Below, piece after piece: positions 18,362 to 30,636 of a DNA stretch of 64,000 nucleotides. Below the pieces are notes generated by a model. The model was not told where the DNA came from. It saw only the letters and a program-made list of their open reading frames with translations, and did no database searches. A program made the position numbers and the translations under genes. Source of the stretch: Muscardinus avellanarius (taxonomy: Eukaryota; Chordata; Mammalia; Rodentia; Gliridae); the NCBI GenBank assembly GCA_963383645.1, contig OY726560.1, positions 29,271,800 to 29,335,799 of the forward strand, given 5' to 3'. Within the stretch, counting starts at the first letter, position 1. Each line of letters begins with the position of its first letter.

Positions 18362-20886
18362 ATGACTATCTATCTGTGTTTCTTGGGATGACTCAATAAC
18401 AAACCTAAAAAGAATTTAACGTGGTATTTTTTTCTTTAGGGTATACAAGTGTGGTGTTTCTTTTCCAAATTAATAAAGTAATACAAAAGAAGGATTTGAA
18501 AGAAAAATCACCACTCCCTACTCAGAACAAGAAAATTGCATTCAGCCAGGTTTTAAAGCATTTTTTATATAAGTCATATTCACATATCTTCAAAACGCCT
18601 ACTCCTGCTTTAAACCTACATTGTTCTGTAGTTATTAGTACCAGTTATGAATGGTGGTGAAGAATTACATTTAAAAATTGTACTGGATAATATGTTGAAT
18701 AAATTGCACATTCCGTCATGAATAAATTCTACTTGTTTTTATAGCACACTGAATAAAGAAAAGAATTTTAGTCTTGTCAGTTCAAGACCACAGAAATACA
18801 AGATTTATCAGTATAAAGAATGGATCATATCTGCTTCCTGATAAGATTCTGTTGAGTTGAACAAAAAGCATCTACATTAGTTTCAGATCCTATGTGTGGA
18901 TCCTATGTGAGACTCATTGTTTAAGTATCTTGGAAATTAATGAAATAAGGTTCATATAGATACCAATAAATTCGCGTAGCTATTGAGTCCATTGGTTCTT
19001 CTAGGCAGCAGATACTGTGATGATTGAGGATTGCAAAAGATGTATCAAGGGATAATAACTGTAGAGATAAAATGCAGATTCAATACTGGGAAAAATGCTT
19101 TCAAAATGTGCTATAGAGCTGGCATCTGTAAAGGAGAGGGAAAGTGGAGGAGAAGCTGGATTGGCATGTAGAGCCAGAGCCTCATATTATGATACAGATA
19201 TGACAGATTCTCAGCCTTGGATAAGGCAGAAGTCTCTATGTGCTAGTACCCAAGACTTGCCCAGTAGTTGGCTAGTCTGCAGCTCACTAATAATTTTTCT
19301 TTACTGGTGATGTTAGCAATATACACCCCCTCCAAACATGAATAGCAAAGTCCATCCCTTGTATCGCACAGATCCACATTTCCATATATATTTTGGAAGA
19401 GGCTTTTTCAAGACCTCAAGGATCACTTTCTGATCCTTGAAGTATCAAGGTACTCAGCACTTCTTTCTCCATTAACCATTCTATGTTCCCTTTGTTGTTT
19501 ATTATCAAATCCACTATTCTGGATGATTTACCTAGTGGTGCAACTCGAATTCTCATTCCTGTGGAGACTGAGCTTCTGGGAACTGTTCTCTTGTCATGTT
19601 GAAGTGTATCCACTTCAACATGATAAGGGAATTCACAGTTGGAAAGAGAATACCATAATATTTCTTAGGAAATCACTTGAATTCTATAATCATCTTTGTC
19701 TAGATTGTGTAATAACAATCCACCACCTCCAGATTCAACTATTTCACCTCAGACACTTTTCTGTAGAACCCTGAGCATAAAAAAATGAAAAGTGTCCAGG
19801 CAATAGCCAAATACTGTAAGTCAAATGATATATGGTATGTTGTTTGACAAGAAAAGGCTGCATGTGGAAACTGGTGCCACTGACCCTGAAGCTCTCAGAG
19901 CACTTAAGTGGGGAAGCACAAGTCTCTCAGTGGGTCATATAGAACAATTGCCAACTGGGTCACACATTCTTTTATTCTCATGCCTTATTTATACCTGAGA
20001 CATAGGACCATATAGTGACCCCAGTTCCAGTGTGTGCCCAACAGTGTCAGAATATTGCCTCCAAGAAGACACTTCACCTTCACCCACAATAGGCCATACT
20101 ATCACTCTCCTTCTCTCTCTCTCAAACTAGTAGCTCTGAATGGTCAACTGTATAAAACAACAGTGGATTCCTTGGCAGTGATCCTATTCTTATATTTATT
20201 TTGATATACTGATGGTCCTCTGTCCAGATAATATTTTGTACAATTCTTTGCTTTTGAGCTGTGCGTCTGTAAACCCCAGCAGAGTGATACTACCTAAGGT
20301 TCTTTAAATCATGCATATTTGACTGACATGTTGATTTTAAGGGCCCGTAACTTCTTTCTTTATGCTTCATTATTTGGCTTATATGATTTTGGGGACCCAT
20401 ATCCCCATTAATATCAATGAGCCAAGCTTACTGATAGCTTCTTCTACCTCCAGCCCTGGCTTAGAGAGGACAGTCACTGCAGAAGTTTGTAGTATCTATC
20501 TCATCAGTACATGCCTTATAGTTTCGGTACAGTAAGTAATGTGCTATTTTAATCATCTAATATTGCCTGAGGCTGAAAATTATAAGAGAAGTAACAAAAG
20601 AGAAAGGTTGCTCAGTAGGTACTAGCTTTTAGCTGTATGGAAAAATAACTGTATTTTTGCACAGTGGGTGATTATCAATAACGATAATATTTCAGTATCT
20701 CAAAGAAATGGAAGAAAATATCTTGAATATTTTACAGTGAAGGGATAATGGATGTTTGAAGAGATGGATGTGTTTAACCTCTTTTGAATATTTCTTGATG
20801 ATTACATTTATTCAGGCATTACATGTTACACAATGCATATGTATAAAATTTTGTTTTTATGTAGTGGCTAAAAATAAATTCAAATT
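18360..20886. other. 2.5 kb without a recognised gene or repeat
   Basis: This is the longest stretch in the first third of the window that I cannot assign. The part from about 19,000 to 20,560 has higher GC than its neighbours and no SINE or L1. It could be an old retroviral internal region or unique DNA. A perfect 13-bp inverted repeat lies at 19594-19623. Open frames (71, 65 and 83 codons) show no motif. Confidence 0.4.
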
Positions 20887-21055
20887 AGTTCTGGGTGTGG
20901 TGATGCATAATTGTAAATCCTTGGTATTACTAAGAGGTAAGCAACTTGGGAGGCTGAGACAGGAGGATTACAGGTTCATGGCCAACATTAGCTACTTAGC
21001 GAGGCCCTCCTCAACTTAGTGAGACCCTGTTTCAAAATAAAAAAATAAAATATAA
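20887..21055 (+). mobile_element. Composite SINE, 3'-truncated
   Basis: A diverged 7SL-like head (TGGGTGTGGTGATGCATAAT), then GGGAGGCTGAGACAGGAGGA and the AACTTAGTGAGACCCTGTTT block. It stops at the A-rich linker and the tRNA-like tail is missing. Confidence 0.8.
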
Positions 21056-21944
21056 AGCTGATGAAGTTTCTAAAAATGTTCCTGTGTTCATTCACCAGGA
21101 TTGCAAAATATAAAATAAATAAATAAATTAATTAATTAATTCAAATTAGAATCTTAATAAATAATGGATACTTTGTGAGATGCCAAACAAGTTCAAAAAC
21201 CTTCACTGTTAATTCTTTATTTAAAAATATTTCCACAATTTTCATTACCTTTTTAAAAAGCATCAACACTGCTCAATATAAGTAATATTTTTCAAACTTC
21301 TAATTCTCTCTAATAACCATTGAATTTTCCTTCACTAAAACAGTCTTTTAAAGCAGTAAGACACCAACAACAAGAATTATAGCAACTGAGGCACCACATT
21401 TTGTGTAGGATTATCCATGTCCTATAAGTACCCTTTGGATAGTTTTTGTTTTTATCAATAAAATGACAATGATGTACTTCCCAAATTATACTGCTGGCAC
21501 AACTTTTTAAGAATCACCAAAAGTCCCAATGTAGATATAAAATTATGATGCAAGAGGTCCACCATGGGGCATCTGAGCTGGGGAGAAAATCACATGAAAT
21601 TGACGTATAATTGGGCAAAAAGACCGAAGGTAATTATACAAATATTTCTTCTCTAATACAATGGATCATTCTAAAGTAAAGGTACACTGGCAAAGGAACA
21701 CTCTAATAGTAAACAGAATTAATAAGGAACTAATAATCCTAAAGTAGTTTTATAGCTAAAATTTCCAGAAAGCAAAATGCTCTCAACTGGAAAACTGTAA
21801 GAAACTGTGGTACATATCTTACCTTTTTGGAAATGATTAAAATGGTAGGTTCCTTGGCCTTATTACTGACATGGATCAAGAATGAACCAAATATGATTCT
21901 TATATGAAGGCTTCTTGTGACTTTTTTGAAAGTTCAACATTATT
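21056..21944. other. AT-rich background with TAAA/TTAA repeat
   Basis: An AAAT/TTAA simple repeat is at about 21111-21141. Nothing else is recognised. Confidence 0.5.
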
Positions 21945-22025
21945 TTAAATTAAAAATTTATCATGTACAATGTGATCATTTGATATATGTATACAGTGTA
22001 TAAAGTTAAAATCAGAGGCAATATT
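21945..22025 (-). mobile_element. Old L1 3'-end relic, antisense
   Basis: TGATCATTTGATATATGTAT and flanking sequence match the reverse complement of the 3' UTR of older mammalian L1 (L1M-type). Confidence 0.55.
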
Positions 22026-22840
22026 CTTCTTTAAAAAGTTTTGTTGGTGCATTATAGTTTCATTTCATAATGTATATCATAGCGATTGTGGCATACATGC
22101 ACACAACACTTGATAGGCTTTTCTCAGGTTCCCTTCTCACTTCTTCCTTTATCCACAGAGGTTGACAGTAGTATTTTCACATATGTACATATATCAATAA
22201 AAAGTGGTTTCTTCATTAATTCTCCCTCTCCACCACCCTCCTTCCCCTAGAACAGTTCGCTGGCTCCACTGGAGTTTCTCCTCTATTACCTGAACTTTCT
22301 GGTCCTAGCTTCCACAAAGAAAAGAAATCATATGACCCTTCACTTTCTGTGACTGGAAAATCTCATTTAATTTATTGTTCTCCAGGTCCATCCATTTTTC
22401 TACTAATGATATAATTTTGTTCTTTATTGCTGAGTAGAATTCTATTGTGTATATATTCCATAATTTTGTAATCTGTTTATCTATTGATGGACACCTACGT
22501 GGCTTCCGTAATTTGGCTATTGTGAATTTTGCTGCTATAAACATGTATATTCATGCATTATGCAGTAATTTTATTTCAGTCCCTTTGGAAATACATCCAG
22601 GCATGGTATAGCTGGATCATATAGTGTATTTATTCTAAATTTTTTTAGGAATTTCTACATTTTTCTTCATAGTAGCTATACTAATTTGCAATTCCACCAA
22701 TAGTGTAGATTTCTTATTTCCCCACATCCTCACCAGCACTTATTATTGCTTGACTTTTTGATGATTGCCATTCAGATTGGAATTAGAGAGAGTTACAGTG
22801 TAGTTTTAATTTGCATCTCTCTGATTGCTAATATGTTGAA

Positions 22841-23033
22841 TTTTTTTTTCAGTACTGGGGATAGAACCCAGGGGCATTCTACCTCCAATCTACACCACCA
22901 ACTCTATTTTTTATTCTTTATTTTGAAACAGGGTCTCACTCAGTTGCAAAGGGCCTAAGTAACTGAGGCTAGATGTGGACCTGTCTAAGCCTTCCTAATG
23001 TTGAGATTACAAGTGTGTGCCACCATGCTCAGT
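22841..23033 (-). mobile_element. Composite SINE type B inside L1
   Basis: Minus-strand copy with tail GTACTGGGGATAGAACCCAG, linker TTTTGAAACAGGGTCTCACT and head end GTGCCACCATGCTCAG. TTGAA flanks both sides as a short part of the target duplication. Confidence 0.88.
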
Positions 23034-23557
23034 TTGAACATTTTTAATGTATATATTTGCCACTTGCATTTCTTATTTTCAGAAGTGTCTATTTAGTTCA
23101 GTTGTCTATTTCTTGTTTTTTACGTTTAAGTATTTTAAATATTTTGTATATTCTAGATATTAATGCCTTATCAGAGAAATTGCTGGCAAAGATCTTCCAT
23201 TTTGTAAGCTATATCTTTAGACTCTTGATGGTTTTCTTTGGTGAACAGAAATATTTTTGTTTAATTCCATCCCATATATTAACATTTGTTTTAATTTCCT
23301 GAGCTTTGTGAGTCTTATTGAGGAAGTTTCTTCCTGTGTCTATATGTTGGAGTGTTAGTCCTATGCCTTCCTCTAATACATTCAAAGTTTCTGTTCTAAT
23401 TTCCAGGTCTTAATCAGTCTTAACCCTCATACAGGGTGATAAGTTAGGATTTAGTTTCTTTTTTTAACATATAAATAACCATTTGGTGAAAAGACTATGT
23501 TTTCTCCAACATATGTGTTTGGCACCTTTGCTGAAAATCAATTTGGTATAAAGGTGC

Positions 23558-23561
<4 letters not shown>

Positions 23562-23591
<30 letters not shown>
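23562..23591 (+). repeat. Poly-T, 30 bases
   Basis: Uninterrupted T30 within antisense L1 sequence. It may mark a short A-rich expansion or a lost insertion. Confidence 0.97.
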
Positions 23592-23594
<3 letters not shown>

Positions 23595-23769
23595 GCCTTG
23601 GTTAGGTTTATTCCTATTTATATTTTTAAATTCTATGAGAGTTGCTATAAAAAAATAAGAGGCATGTTAAAGTCAGAAAACTGAAGGGCAGGCTCAATAT
23701 TTTTCTATGAGACATTTGAAATCATTTATCTTTGTTCTATAATGAGTAATCCAATGATGAGTAATGTTT

Positions 23770-24080
23770 CACAATGTTTTGAGAGAGGGAAGATTTAGCC
23801 TCTTCTAAATAGAACTTGGGACTATTAGGAATACCAGGAGGAATCCAGATAATGGAGGGGAAACCTCAGCAAAGCTAGAATGGAAGGGTAGGAGAGGAAG
23901 AAGGCTGAGGTTGATTAATGGAGGAGCTACATTCCAATATGTGTAAAAGAATGAATGTAACATGGTCAACCTGGACACTCATTGTTGGGAGGGGGGAAGG
24001 GGAAGTAGGGGTGGGAGAGGGCACCAAATACAATCTGAATGTATACCAATTTTAATATAATCCTCATAAAAATAAAAGAA
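23770..24080 (+). mobile_element. L1 3' UTR fragment, sense
   Basis: AATCCAGATAATGGAGGGGA, AACCTCAGCAAAGCTAG, ACTCATTGTTGGGAGGGGGG and the AATATAATCCTCATAAAAAT end recur at about 47010-47200 and 58220-58455. There they follow ORF2 sequence, so this block is the 3' UTR of the local L1 lineage. The ORF2 part is missing. Confidence 0.8.
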
Positions 24081-24086
24081 AATAAA

Positions 24087-24317
24087 GCCAGGTGTGGTGG
24101 CGCACATTTGTAATCCCAGCGATTGGGAGGCTGAGACAAGAGGATCTCACAGGTTTGAAGCCAGCCTCAGCTGCTTAGTGATGCTCTCAGCAACTTAGTG
24201 AGACTCTGTTTCCACATAAAGTATAAAGCAGATCTCAGTGTATAGCCCGGAGGTATAAAAATGCCCCGGGGTTCCACCTCCAGCATCACAAAAAATAAAA
24301 ATAAAAATAAATAAATC
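24087..24317 (+). mobile_element. Composite SINE type B
   Basis: Plus-strand copy: GCCAGGTGTGGTGGCGCACA head, CTCAGCAACTTAGTGAGACT block, TATAGCCCGGAGGTATAAA tail and an (AAAAT)n-type end. Confidence 0.88.
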
Positions 24318-24829
24318 CAAGTTCTATTATTCATTGAATGAAAGGTACAGTCCTCTATAAGCATAACAGATATATTTCAGACATAACAAAATACTATATC
24401 TTCTTACCTAAGACTAAATGACAGATTTTTTTTAACAAGATTATAAAGGAGTTAGGAGTAAATAATAAAATAAAAATAGTATTCTTAATATAAAGTTGAA
24501 AAGCAAAGAAAGCTGTGTTTCTACTATACAATGGAGATAAAAAAGACCCCTAAAATCCACTAGAAAATACTATATTCTATAAGTGAATATAACAAAGCTA
24601 TTAATAAAATATTAAATAATTTTCTGCAGTTAATTAGTCTATACCATTATCATTCTTAAAGTATAATTTTTATAAAATTTAAAAATGTTTTCATATGCTG
24701 AAATTAATTATATGTAATTAAATGATTTTTAAGAATATAAAGAGGATAAAATACAATACTAATGCCTAAAGTAATGTGTTAAAATGTATTAGTGGCAAAC
24801 TAAAGCTATTGTAGAATTCTGATGTTTAT
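24318..24829. other. AT-rich background
   Basis: Nothing recognised. Confidence 0.5.
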
Positions 24830-24835
24830 TATTAC

Positions 24836-24872
<37 letters not shown>

Positions 24873-25114
24873 TATTTATTATTTCTTTCTTTTTTCCTTT
24901 TTTTTTTTTTTTTTGGTGGTACTGGGGGTGGAACCCAGAGGCTTTCTACCTCCGGGCTATACTCCCAGACCTTTTTTATATTTTATTTGGAAACAGGGTC
25001 TCACTAAGTTTCTAGAAGCCTCACTGAGTAGCTGAGGTTGGCTTCGAACCCGTGCGATCCTCCTGTCTCAGTCTCCCAAGCACGGGGATTACAAGCGTGC
25101 GCCACCACGCCCAA
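24830..25114 (-). mobile_element. Composite SINE type B with (ATT)n tail
   Basis: An (ATT)n microsatellite (24830-24885) and poly-T lead into a minus-strand copy with GGGGGTGGAACCCAGAGGC, CTGAGTAGCTGAGGTTGGCT and a CpG-rich head GCGTGCGCCACCACGCCC. Preserved CpGs indicate youth. The microsatellite is the expanded tail. Confidence 0.9.
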
Positions 25115-25859
25115 CAATATTGTATTTCTATATAGATTTAGATTGTTAATTTATTAATGGGTGAAATAAACCTTATCAAGTGTTCTCCATAACTGTAATA
25201 AAACTCCACCGATTATAAGCCTGAGCCCACTGGAAGGTTCTTTATAAAGAATTTTTAAAAAATCTTTATAAAAATTATTCTGAAATTACCTTGTCCAAGA
25301 AGGTGCTGTCATTGCCTCTGTTTTACATTCACTAGGTGAGATAAGTAAAGCTATTTACAGTTCTTTGCTCTTTTTTATAGTTCAAATTCTGCCACTTTTA
25401 AACTTTGTTTTGCTGAGTTTTTTACTGCTTTTTTTCTCTTGTCAAGAAAAAGTTTTTCCGGTAATTGAGTTCCAAGTCTCAGAGTAACTGAAACCCACTG
25501 TCTGACTCTATGTCACATCTTTCTTTCATCCAAACTGCTCAGGTTTTTGAGGATGCATTCTGCATCTTCAGTAAGTGTCAAATGCTATACAGTCATATTC
25601 ATATATAGGCATATATTTGATCCTTAAAATTAGTGTAAAAATGTTTTATTAAAAACTTTACAGATAAGAAACTGTAAATTTTAGGAGTATATGCACCCAA
25701 AGTTAATGTAGCTAAGATTTATAGTTCTATGTTATACTCAGATTCTTATTCAAAAATGACAAAGCCAATATAACCCTGACCCCAAACTAGTTAAAGATAC
25801 AGCAATAAAATAATAAAAGAACAGTATCCTTGATTAACATCCATGCAAAAATCTTCATT
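25115..25859. other. AT-rich background with possible MIR relic
   Basis: The stretch around 25620-25760 (GATCCTTAAAATTAGTGT, TTTACAGATAAGAAACTG) resembles a MIR-type SINE core. The rest is unassigned. Confidence 0.4.
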
Positions 25860-25876
25860 AAAATACTTGCAAATCA

Positions 25877-26076
25877 GCAGGGCGTGGTGATGCATGCTTG
25901 TAATCCCCATGCTTGGGAGGCGGAGACAGGAGGATACCTCAGGTTTGAAGCCAGCCACCACGCTGGCTTAAGAGACCCTGTTTCCAAGTAAAAATGTATA
26001 AAAATAGGTCTGGGAGTGTAGCTCAGAAGTAGAAGGGTTTCCAGGAACCCCAATACCACACAAAAAAGAAAATAAA
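25877..26076 (+). mobile_element. Composite SINE type A with 17-bp target duplication
   Basis: Plus-strand copy with CACGCTGGCTTAAGAGACCC and GGGTTTCCAGGAACCCC. AAAATACTTGCAAATCA is exactly duplicated at 25860-25876 and 26077-26093, a clean L1-machinery insertion. Confidence 0.95.
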
Positions 26077-26120
26077 AAAATACTTGCAAATCAAATTCAA
26101 CAATACATTAAAACCATTAT

Positions 26121-26345
26121 GTAGCTGGCTGTGGTGGAGAACACTTGCAATCTTTGTACTTGGGAGGCTGAGACAGGAAAATTGGAGTTTATGGACAGCC
26201 TCAGCTACTTGTTGAAGCTCTCCACAACTTAGTGAGACCTTGTTTCAAAATAAAGAGTAATAAATAGGGTTGGAGATGTATAGCTCATCGGTAGAATGCC
26301 CTGGGTTCCATCCTCAGTACTGCAGAAAGAAAAAAAAAAAAAGAA
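26121..26345 (+). mobile_element. Composite SINE type B
   Basis: Plus-strand copy only 28 bp after the preceding SINE's duplication. It has GGCTGTGGTGGAGAACACTT head, CAACTTAGTGAGACCTTG block, tail GGTAGAATGCCCTGGGTTCC and a long A-rich end. Confidence 0.88.
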
Positions 26346-27439
26346 AAAGAGCATAGCACGATAAAGTTTTATTCAGGAATGCAAGGATGGTTTACAAATT
26401 AACCTGCAAATCAATTAATTATATTTAAAATACATTGATGTATATTTTAAAATTACTTACTTTTTCTAATTTGAGTAAGTTCCACTGCATTAGAGTTTTC
26501 CAGAGAGGGATAGAAAAAGCCAGTAAAATATAACATGAATTTGGGAACCCATTGCCCACACTGTGAGTTGAACCTGAGATAAAACTCCATTAATTACCTG
26601 TCATAAGCCTGTATTGTGACTTGTAAACCAAAGTTATGTTTTGTATCTCTACGCTCAGCATCATTTCAGAGATAGTGCTCAGAAACTTTCAAAATTTCGG
26701 ATTATTTATTTTTTTCTAACAAACAATTGTTTTTGCCCTCTTTAAAAGTTTTAGAGAGAGAGACTGACAATACAATTTTTTATAATGTACTGCAGCATTC
26801 CTTTAGGGAACTCAGTCTTTCTTATCTTGGTGGTTCTGGGTCTGTAAGTGGAATCAAGTCTGGGAACTAATTATGGGCCAATAAATCTCTATGATTTGAC
26901 TTTTATTTGACTTAAAAAGTTTTCTTCTAATACCTAAGAAAGAATAACTCAGTAAAATTCTTATCTACTTAATCTCTAGGAACACTATGATAACTAGCTA
27001 ATATGAATCAGATAACTCTCTGTCCAAAGCCATTGTCCTGAGGACCTAGGGATATGGCAATGATACCAGTCCTGGAGTATAAATGGATTACAAAAGGTTA
27101 GAAAGATTAGAATGCCATAGTGGACTTCTTGTTTAAAATTTACCTTGAAGAGCTCTTCTGTAGAAACCAGAACTTTCAGTGGAAGCAGCACTTGGAATGG
27201 CAAGTGGAAAGTTGAGATGCAGTAGAAATCACTGGACCCACTGATATCAACACCCAAATCATAGCATTTGACCATCAAAAGTAAGGTAGGTAGAATTACT
27301 ATAGTGGACATCTGAGGTAAAATAACAATCAAAATAGCAAATATATTGTTAAAAAATACATGTGATAACCTACCATGTGGATATCTGGCACTCACACACA
27401 TCCAGGCATGTTTTCTTTTGTAAGCTCATTGGATAGCCA
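26346..27439. other. Background; possible old repeat at 26485-26540
   Basis: CATTAGAGTTTTCCAGAGAG resembles the start of a dispersed mammalian repeat, another copy of which may begin near 37650. The minus frame of 135 codons at 26994-27401 has no recognisable domain and I regard it as chance. Confidence 0.4.
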
Positions 27440-27625
27440 ACTGGCCTACAGCACATGCAAAATCCATAGTGTTTCTATACATGAAAATAAAAATTACAAG
27501 ACAACAAAATATTGTAGCAACAAAAACAACAGGGTGACAGAATAAAAATTGGCACATAGACTTAGAGAATAGAATAAAGAACCCAGCAATAAATCTATGT
27601 ATTTATATCAACTCATATATAGATT
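27440..27625 (+). mobile_element. L1 ORF2 fragment, sense
   Basis: CCATAGTGTTTCTATACATG and AACCCAGCAATAAATCTATG match two ORF2 blocks downstream of the RT domain, with a deletion between them. Heavily decayed. Confidence 0.65.
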
Positions 27626-29840
27626 AACAGGTTCAGGAAAACATTTATGTAGAAGAAAAAAACCTGTAACATTCTGTAAACCAGTGGTTAAGAATTGTTG
27701 GCAACAATTAATCGCACATTTTAAATAAACAAATTTAAAATTTGAAAATGACACAGATAGATTTCAAAGAGATTATTAAGGCAGTTTTATACCCATGATC
27801 TAAGGAAGTTGATATTATAGAAAACATATACCATTTTGTGTTATTAAATTTTTATATTTGGGTTGAGATTAACAAATAGCTAAGACTCCCTGACAAAATT
27901 AAATCACATCATCATCTGCAATTCCAGTCAGCAGAACAAAAATCATGCTAAAATAAAGCATAATACCTGTATGAAAATCAAAATTATCTAGAAATAACTT
28001 TTCATAAAATCATTTTTAGAACAGTGCTTTTATTTTTGCATTTACCACAATGGTTTTACATTAGAAGAAAGAAGTTCTAATTATTTTACAACTTAAAAAT
28101 CTAGTCTCAGAGGTGAGATGAGTTGTTAAAGGTTAAAGTTAGTCATAATTTTTTTCTAATATTTGTTGTACATGAAGGGATCTTAGAGAACAGAAGTGGA
28201 AATTGTCTTGCTGAATTGCTAGGAGAAGAAGAAAACATACTGGCTCTCAACTTCTAATTAGTTATTCATACTGAAGAAATTTTGTGTGGCCAATGCACAT
28301 TTTGTGTTACTGTTATTGGTAGAAGTACAAAAATATAATAGACTGGAAGTAAGAATCCTCAGATAACTGGCTTTCCAGATGCTATCGTGGTTCTTTTCTT
28401 TTTGAATAAATAATTAGACAAGACAGAAATGAAATAAAGTAAAAGCCTAACAGTATAATGCTGATGATAATAACCAGACCCAAACAAACAAGCAAACATA
28501 ACAAACAAACAAAACCCTGGAACTGATAGAAGGCAAAATAATAAGATGTGTTTCAGGAAGTGTATGTTAAGATTTGTTCATAATTAGTGATTGACCACCT
28601 ATTATAGACAAGTACTATGGTAGTACAAATGAGCTGCAAACTAGATGAAATAGTTTCTTCAAACATGACCATAACTTTAAAAGTGAAAATGCATTGTAAT
28701 AAATGACTGATAGAGATATAGAGAAGGCTTGATTAATAATGAAAAACTTTATTAGTCTATCTCTTTTCAACTTAACCCTGTAAAATGTAAAGGGCAGCCA
28801 TACAAATAAATTATTTATCTTTCTAAAATTTACCCTAGTATGAGTATTTAAGATGTATAACATTTAATAATTAAAAGCTTAGTAATCAGAGTAATGTTTA
28901 GATAGTCTGATTTTTTATTTATGAAGCAAAATAAACATATATTGCTTTTGATTTTTATATTATGCACTAAGCAAATATTAGAAATTTCTTATCAATGTTT
29001 CTTAAGCTAATTAAAGTAAAAACAAGTTTCACTAGACAGTAACTTGAGAATTGGCATTAAAATTTTATAATCATAGGGATGAGAATGTCTCTTAATTCTT
29101 ACCATTTTATTACAGAAATATCACAATCTATAATTACAAATGTTAAGCATATTAATGAGAGGTCATTAATTTTCTACAATCCCTAATAATCAAGAAAAGG
29201 CCCCATAATATTATAAATAAATCACTATAACCAAAAGGTAAAAGAAAAGCTGGTCACACAAGAAAAGAATAATTATTTTAGGTAGTGGGAACATAGCAAT
29301 ATTTATCCAATGGGTTCTTCTACTAAAGATACTCCATGAAACTAAGTTTCATGAAATTTTGAGATTGCAAATAAAATTATTTATTGGGTTCTTAGAGGAA
29401 TAACATTTGCCAGCTAAAGAGTGATTCAGCAAACTAAACATAAGGATGGCAAATATAAAACCAAATTAATATTTTATAAATTATAGTGAATACATAGTAT
29501 ATCTTATATGTTAGTCCATATCCCAAAGTGGCTGAAGTAAAAATAATCAAGAAAAAGAATACACAATTATGAAAATATGAATATGGGTAAAAATTATGTA
29601 CAAATAAAATACATTTATGAAAAAATGTACATATATTTTATGCAGCTTTAGTTGAAATTTAAATAAGATGGTTGTATAACCCAAATTGTAAAAAGGGTAT
29701 ATACATGACTGGAAAATATCTTAATTATTTAAAGGTGGTGGAGGATATTGTTAGAGATACTGTATAATTAAATTAAATTCAGAATATATTGGAAATTATG
29801 TGTGATGGAGGATTGCTGCATTTCATAAAGGCTCAAAGAC
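27626..29840. other. 2.2 kb AT-rich background
   Basis: No gene, RNA gene or named repeat is recognised. Several 60-80-codon frames are chance. Confidence 0.5.
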
Positions 29841-30031
29841 ACCCCGCGCTTGGGAGGCTGAGACAGGAGGATCGCACAGTTTTGAAGCCAGCCTCAGCTA
29901 CTTAGTGAGGCCCTTAGCAACTTAGCGAGACCCTGTTTCCAAATAAAATATAAAATAGGTCAGGGAGTATAGCCCGGAGGTAGAAGGCCCCTGGGTTCCA
30001 CCCCAGTCCTGAAAAAAAAAAAAACAAAAAA
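29841..30031 (+). mobile_element. Composite SINE type B, 5'-truncated, with target duplication
   Basis: The copy starts inside the head at CCCGCGCTTGGGAGGCTGAG and continues through AACTTAGCGAGACCCTG and TATAGCCCGGAGGTAGAAGG. CTCAAAGAC flanks it at 29832-29840 and 30032-30040, so truncation happened on insertion. Confidence 0.92.
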
Positions 30032-30040
30032 CTCAAAGAC

Positions 30041-30384
30041 AGGTTTAAGATCTACCATTTAAAAGTACAGTTTATAAAATCTTCAAATTTATTATTTCTA
30101 ATAACCATTCATTAGTAGAATTGAAATTCAAAGTACACAAGAACTTTTTACATGAAGTTCTAGACATATCTAAATAAATAAACATAGACTAGTGGTTTCC
30201 TAGGTCTGTATATGGGGTGGATAGGGTATGGAAAGTGAATGATTATAGATTAGGTTTTGTAAGTATAAAAATATTTCAATATAAATTGTGGTAATGACTG
30301 TGAACATACAAAAATTGCTGAACTATAAACTAAATGGGTGAATGTTATGACAATACTCTCAATTAGCACTGTTTTAAAATATAT
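30041..30384. other. AT-rich background
   Basis: Nothing recognised. Confidence 0.5.
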
Positions 30385-30636
30385 GAAGAATTTCTCTCTT
30401 CCCCTCTCCCATCTTCCTCAGTTAAGTCTCTTAACTGCTCATCTGTAGTTTCTTTTTCTTTGTCTAGAGTTTTTCCTGTGACCCATTTTTCCCTAGCTTC
30501 CACATATTAGGGAGAGCATCAGGTTTCTTACTTTTTGAGAATGACTAATCTTACTTAGCATAATGTTCTCCAGTTCCATCATTTCTCTGTAAATGATGTA
30601 ATTGTTCTTCGTTATGGCTGAGTAAAATTCCATTCC
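30385..30636 (-). mobile_element. Inverted 5' segment of a 5'-inverted L1
   Basis: Antisense L1 3'-end sequence (CCACATATTAGGGAGAGCAT, TTACTTAGCATAATGTTCTC, ATGGCTGAGTAAAATTCCAT). It is joined head-on at about 30636 to sense L1 3' UTR sequence. This is the structure expected from twin priming during target-primed reverse transcription. Confidence 0.85.

Larger units (their letters stand above)
22040..23640 (-). mobile_element. L1 LINE 3' half, antisense, with nested SINE
   Basis: On minus this runs from the ORF2 C-terminal part to the 3' UTR. Plus-strand landmarks are GTCCATCCATTTTTCTACTA, AGTAGAATTCTATTGTGTAT, TATCTATTGATGGACACCTA, GATTGCCATTCAGATTGGAA, TATTCTAGATATTAATGCCT and TTTGGCACCTTTGCTGAAAA. 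The frame is broken throughout. A 30-base poly-T lies at 23562-23591 within the left (5') part, and L1-like sequence continues briefly after it. A SINE interrupts it at 22841-23033. Confidence 0.88.

Noticed and set aside
26994..27401. 135-codon minus frame with hydrophobic segments
   Set aside because: No recognisable domain, codon use of AT-rich background, no homologous neighbour. Chance is the simplest explanation.
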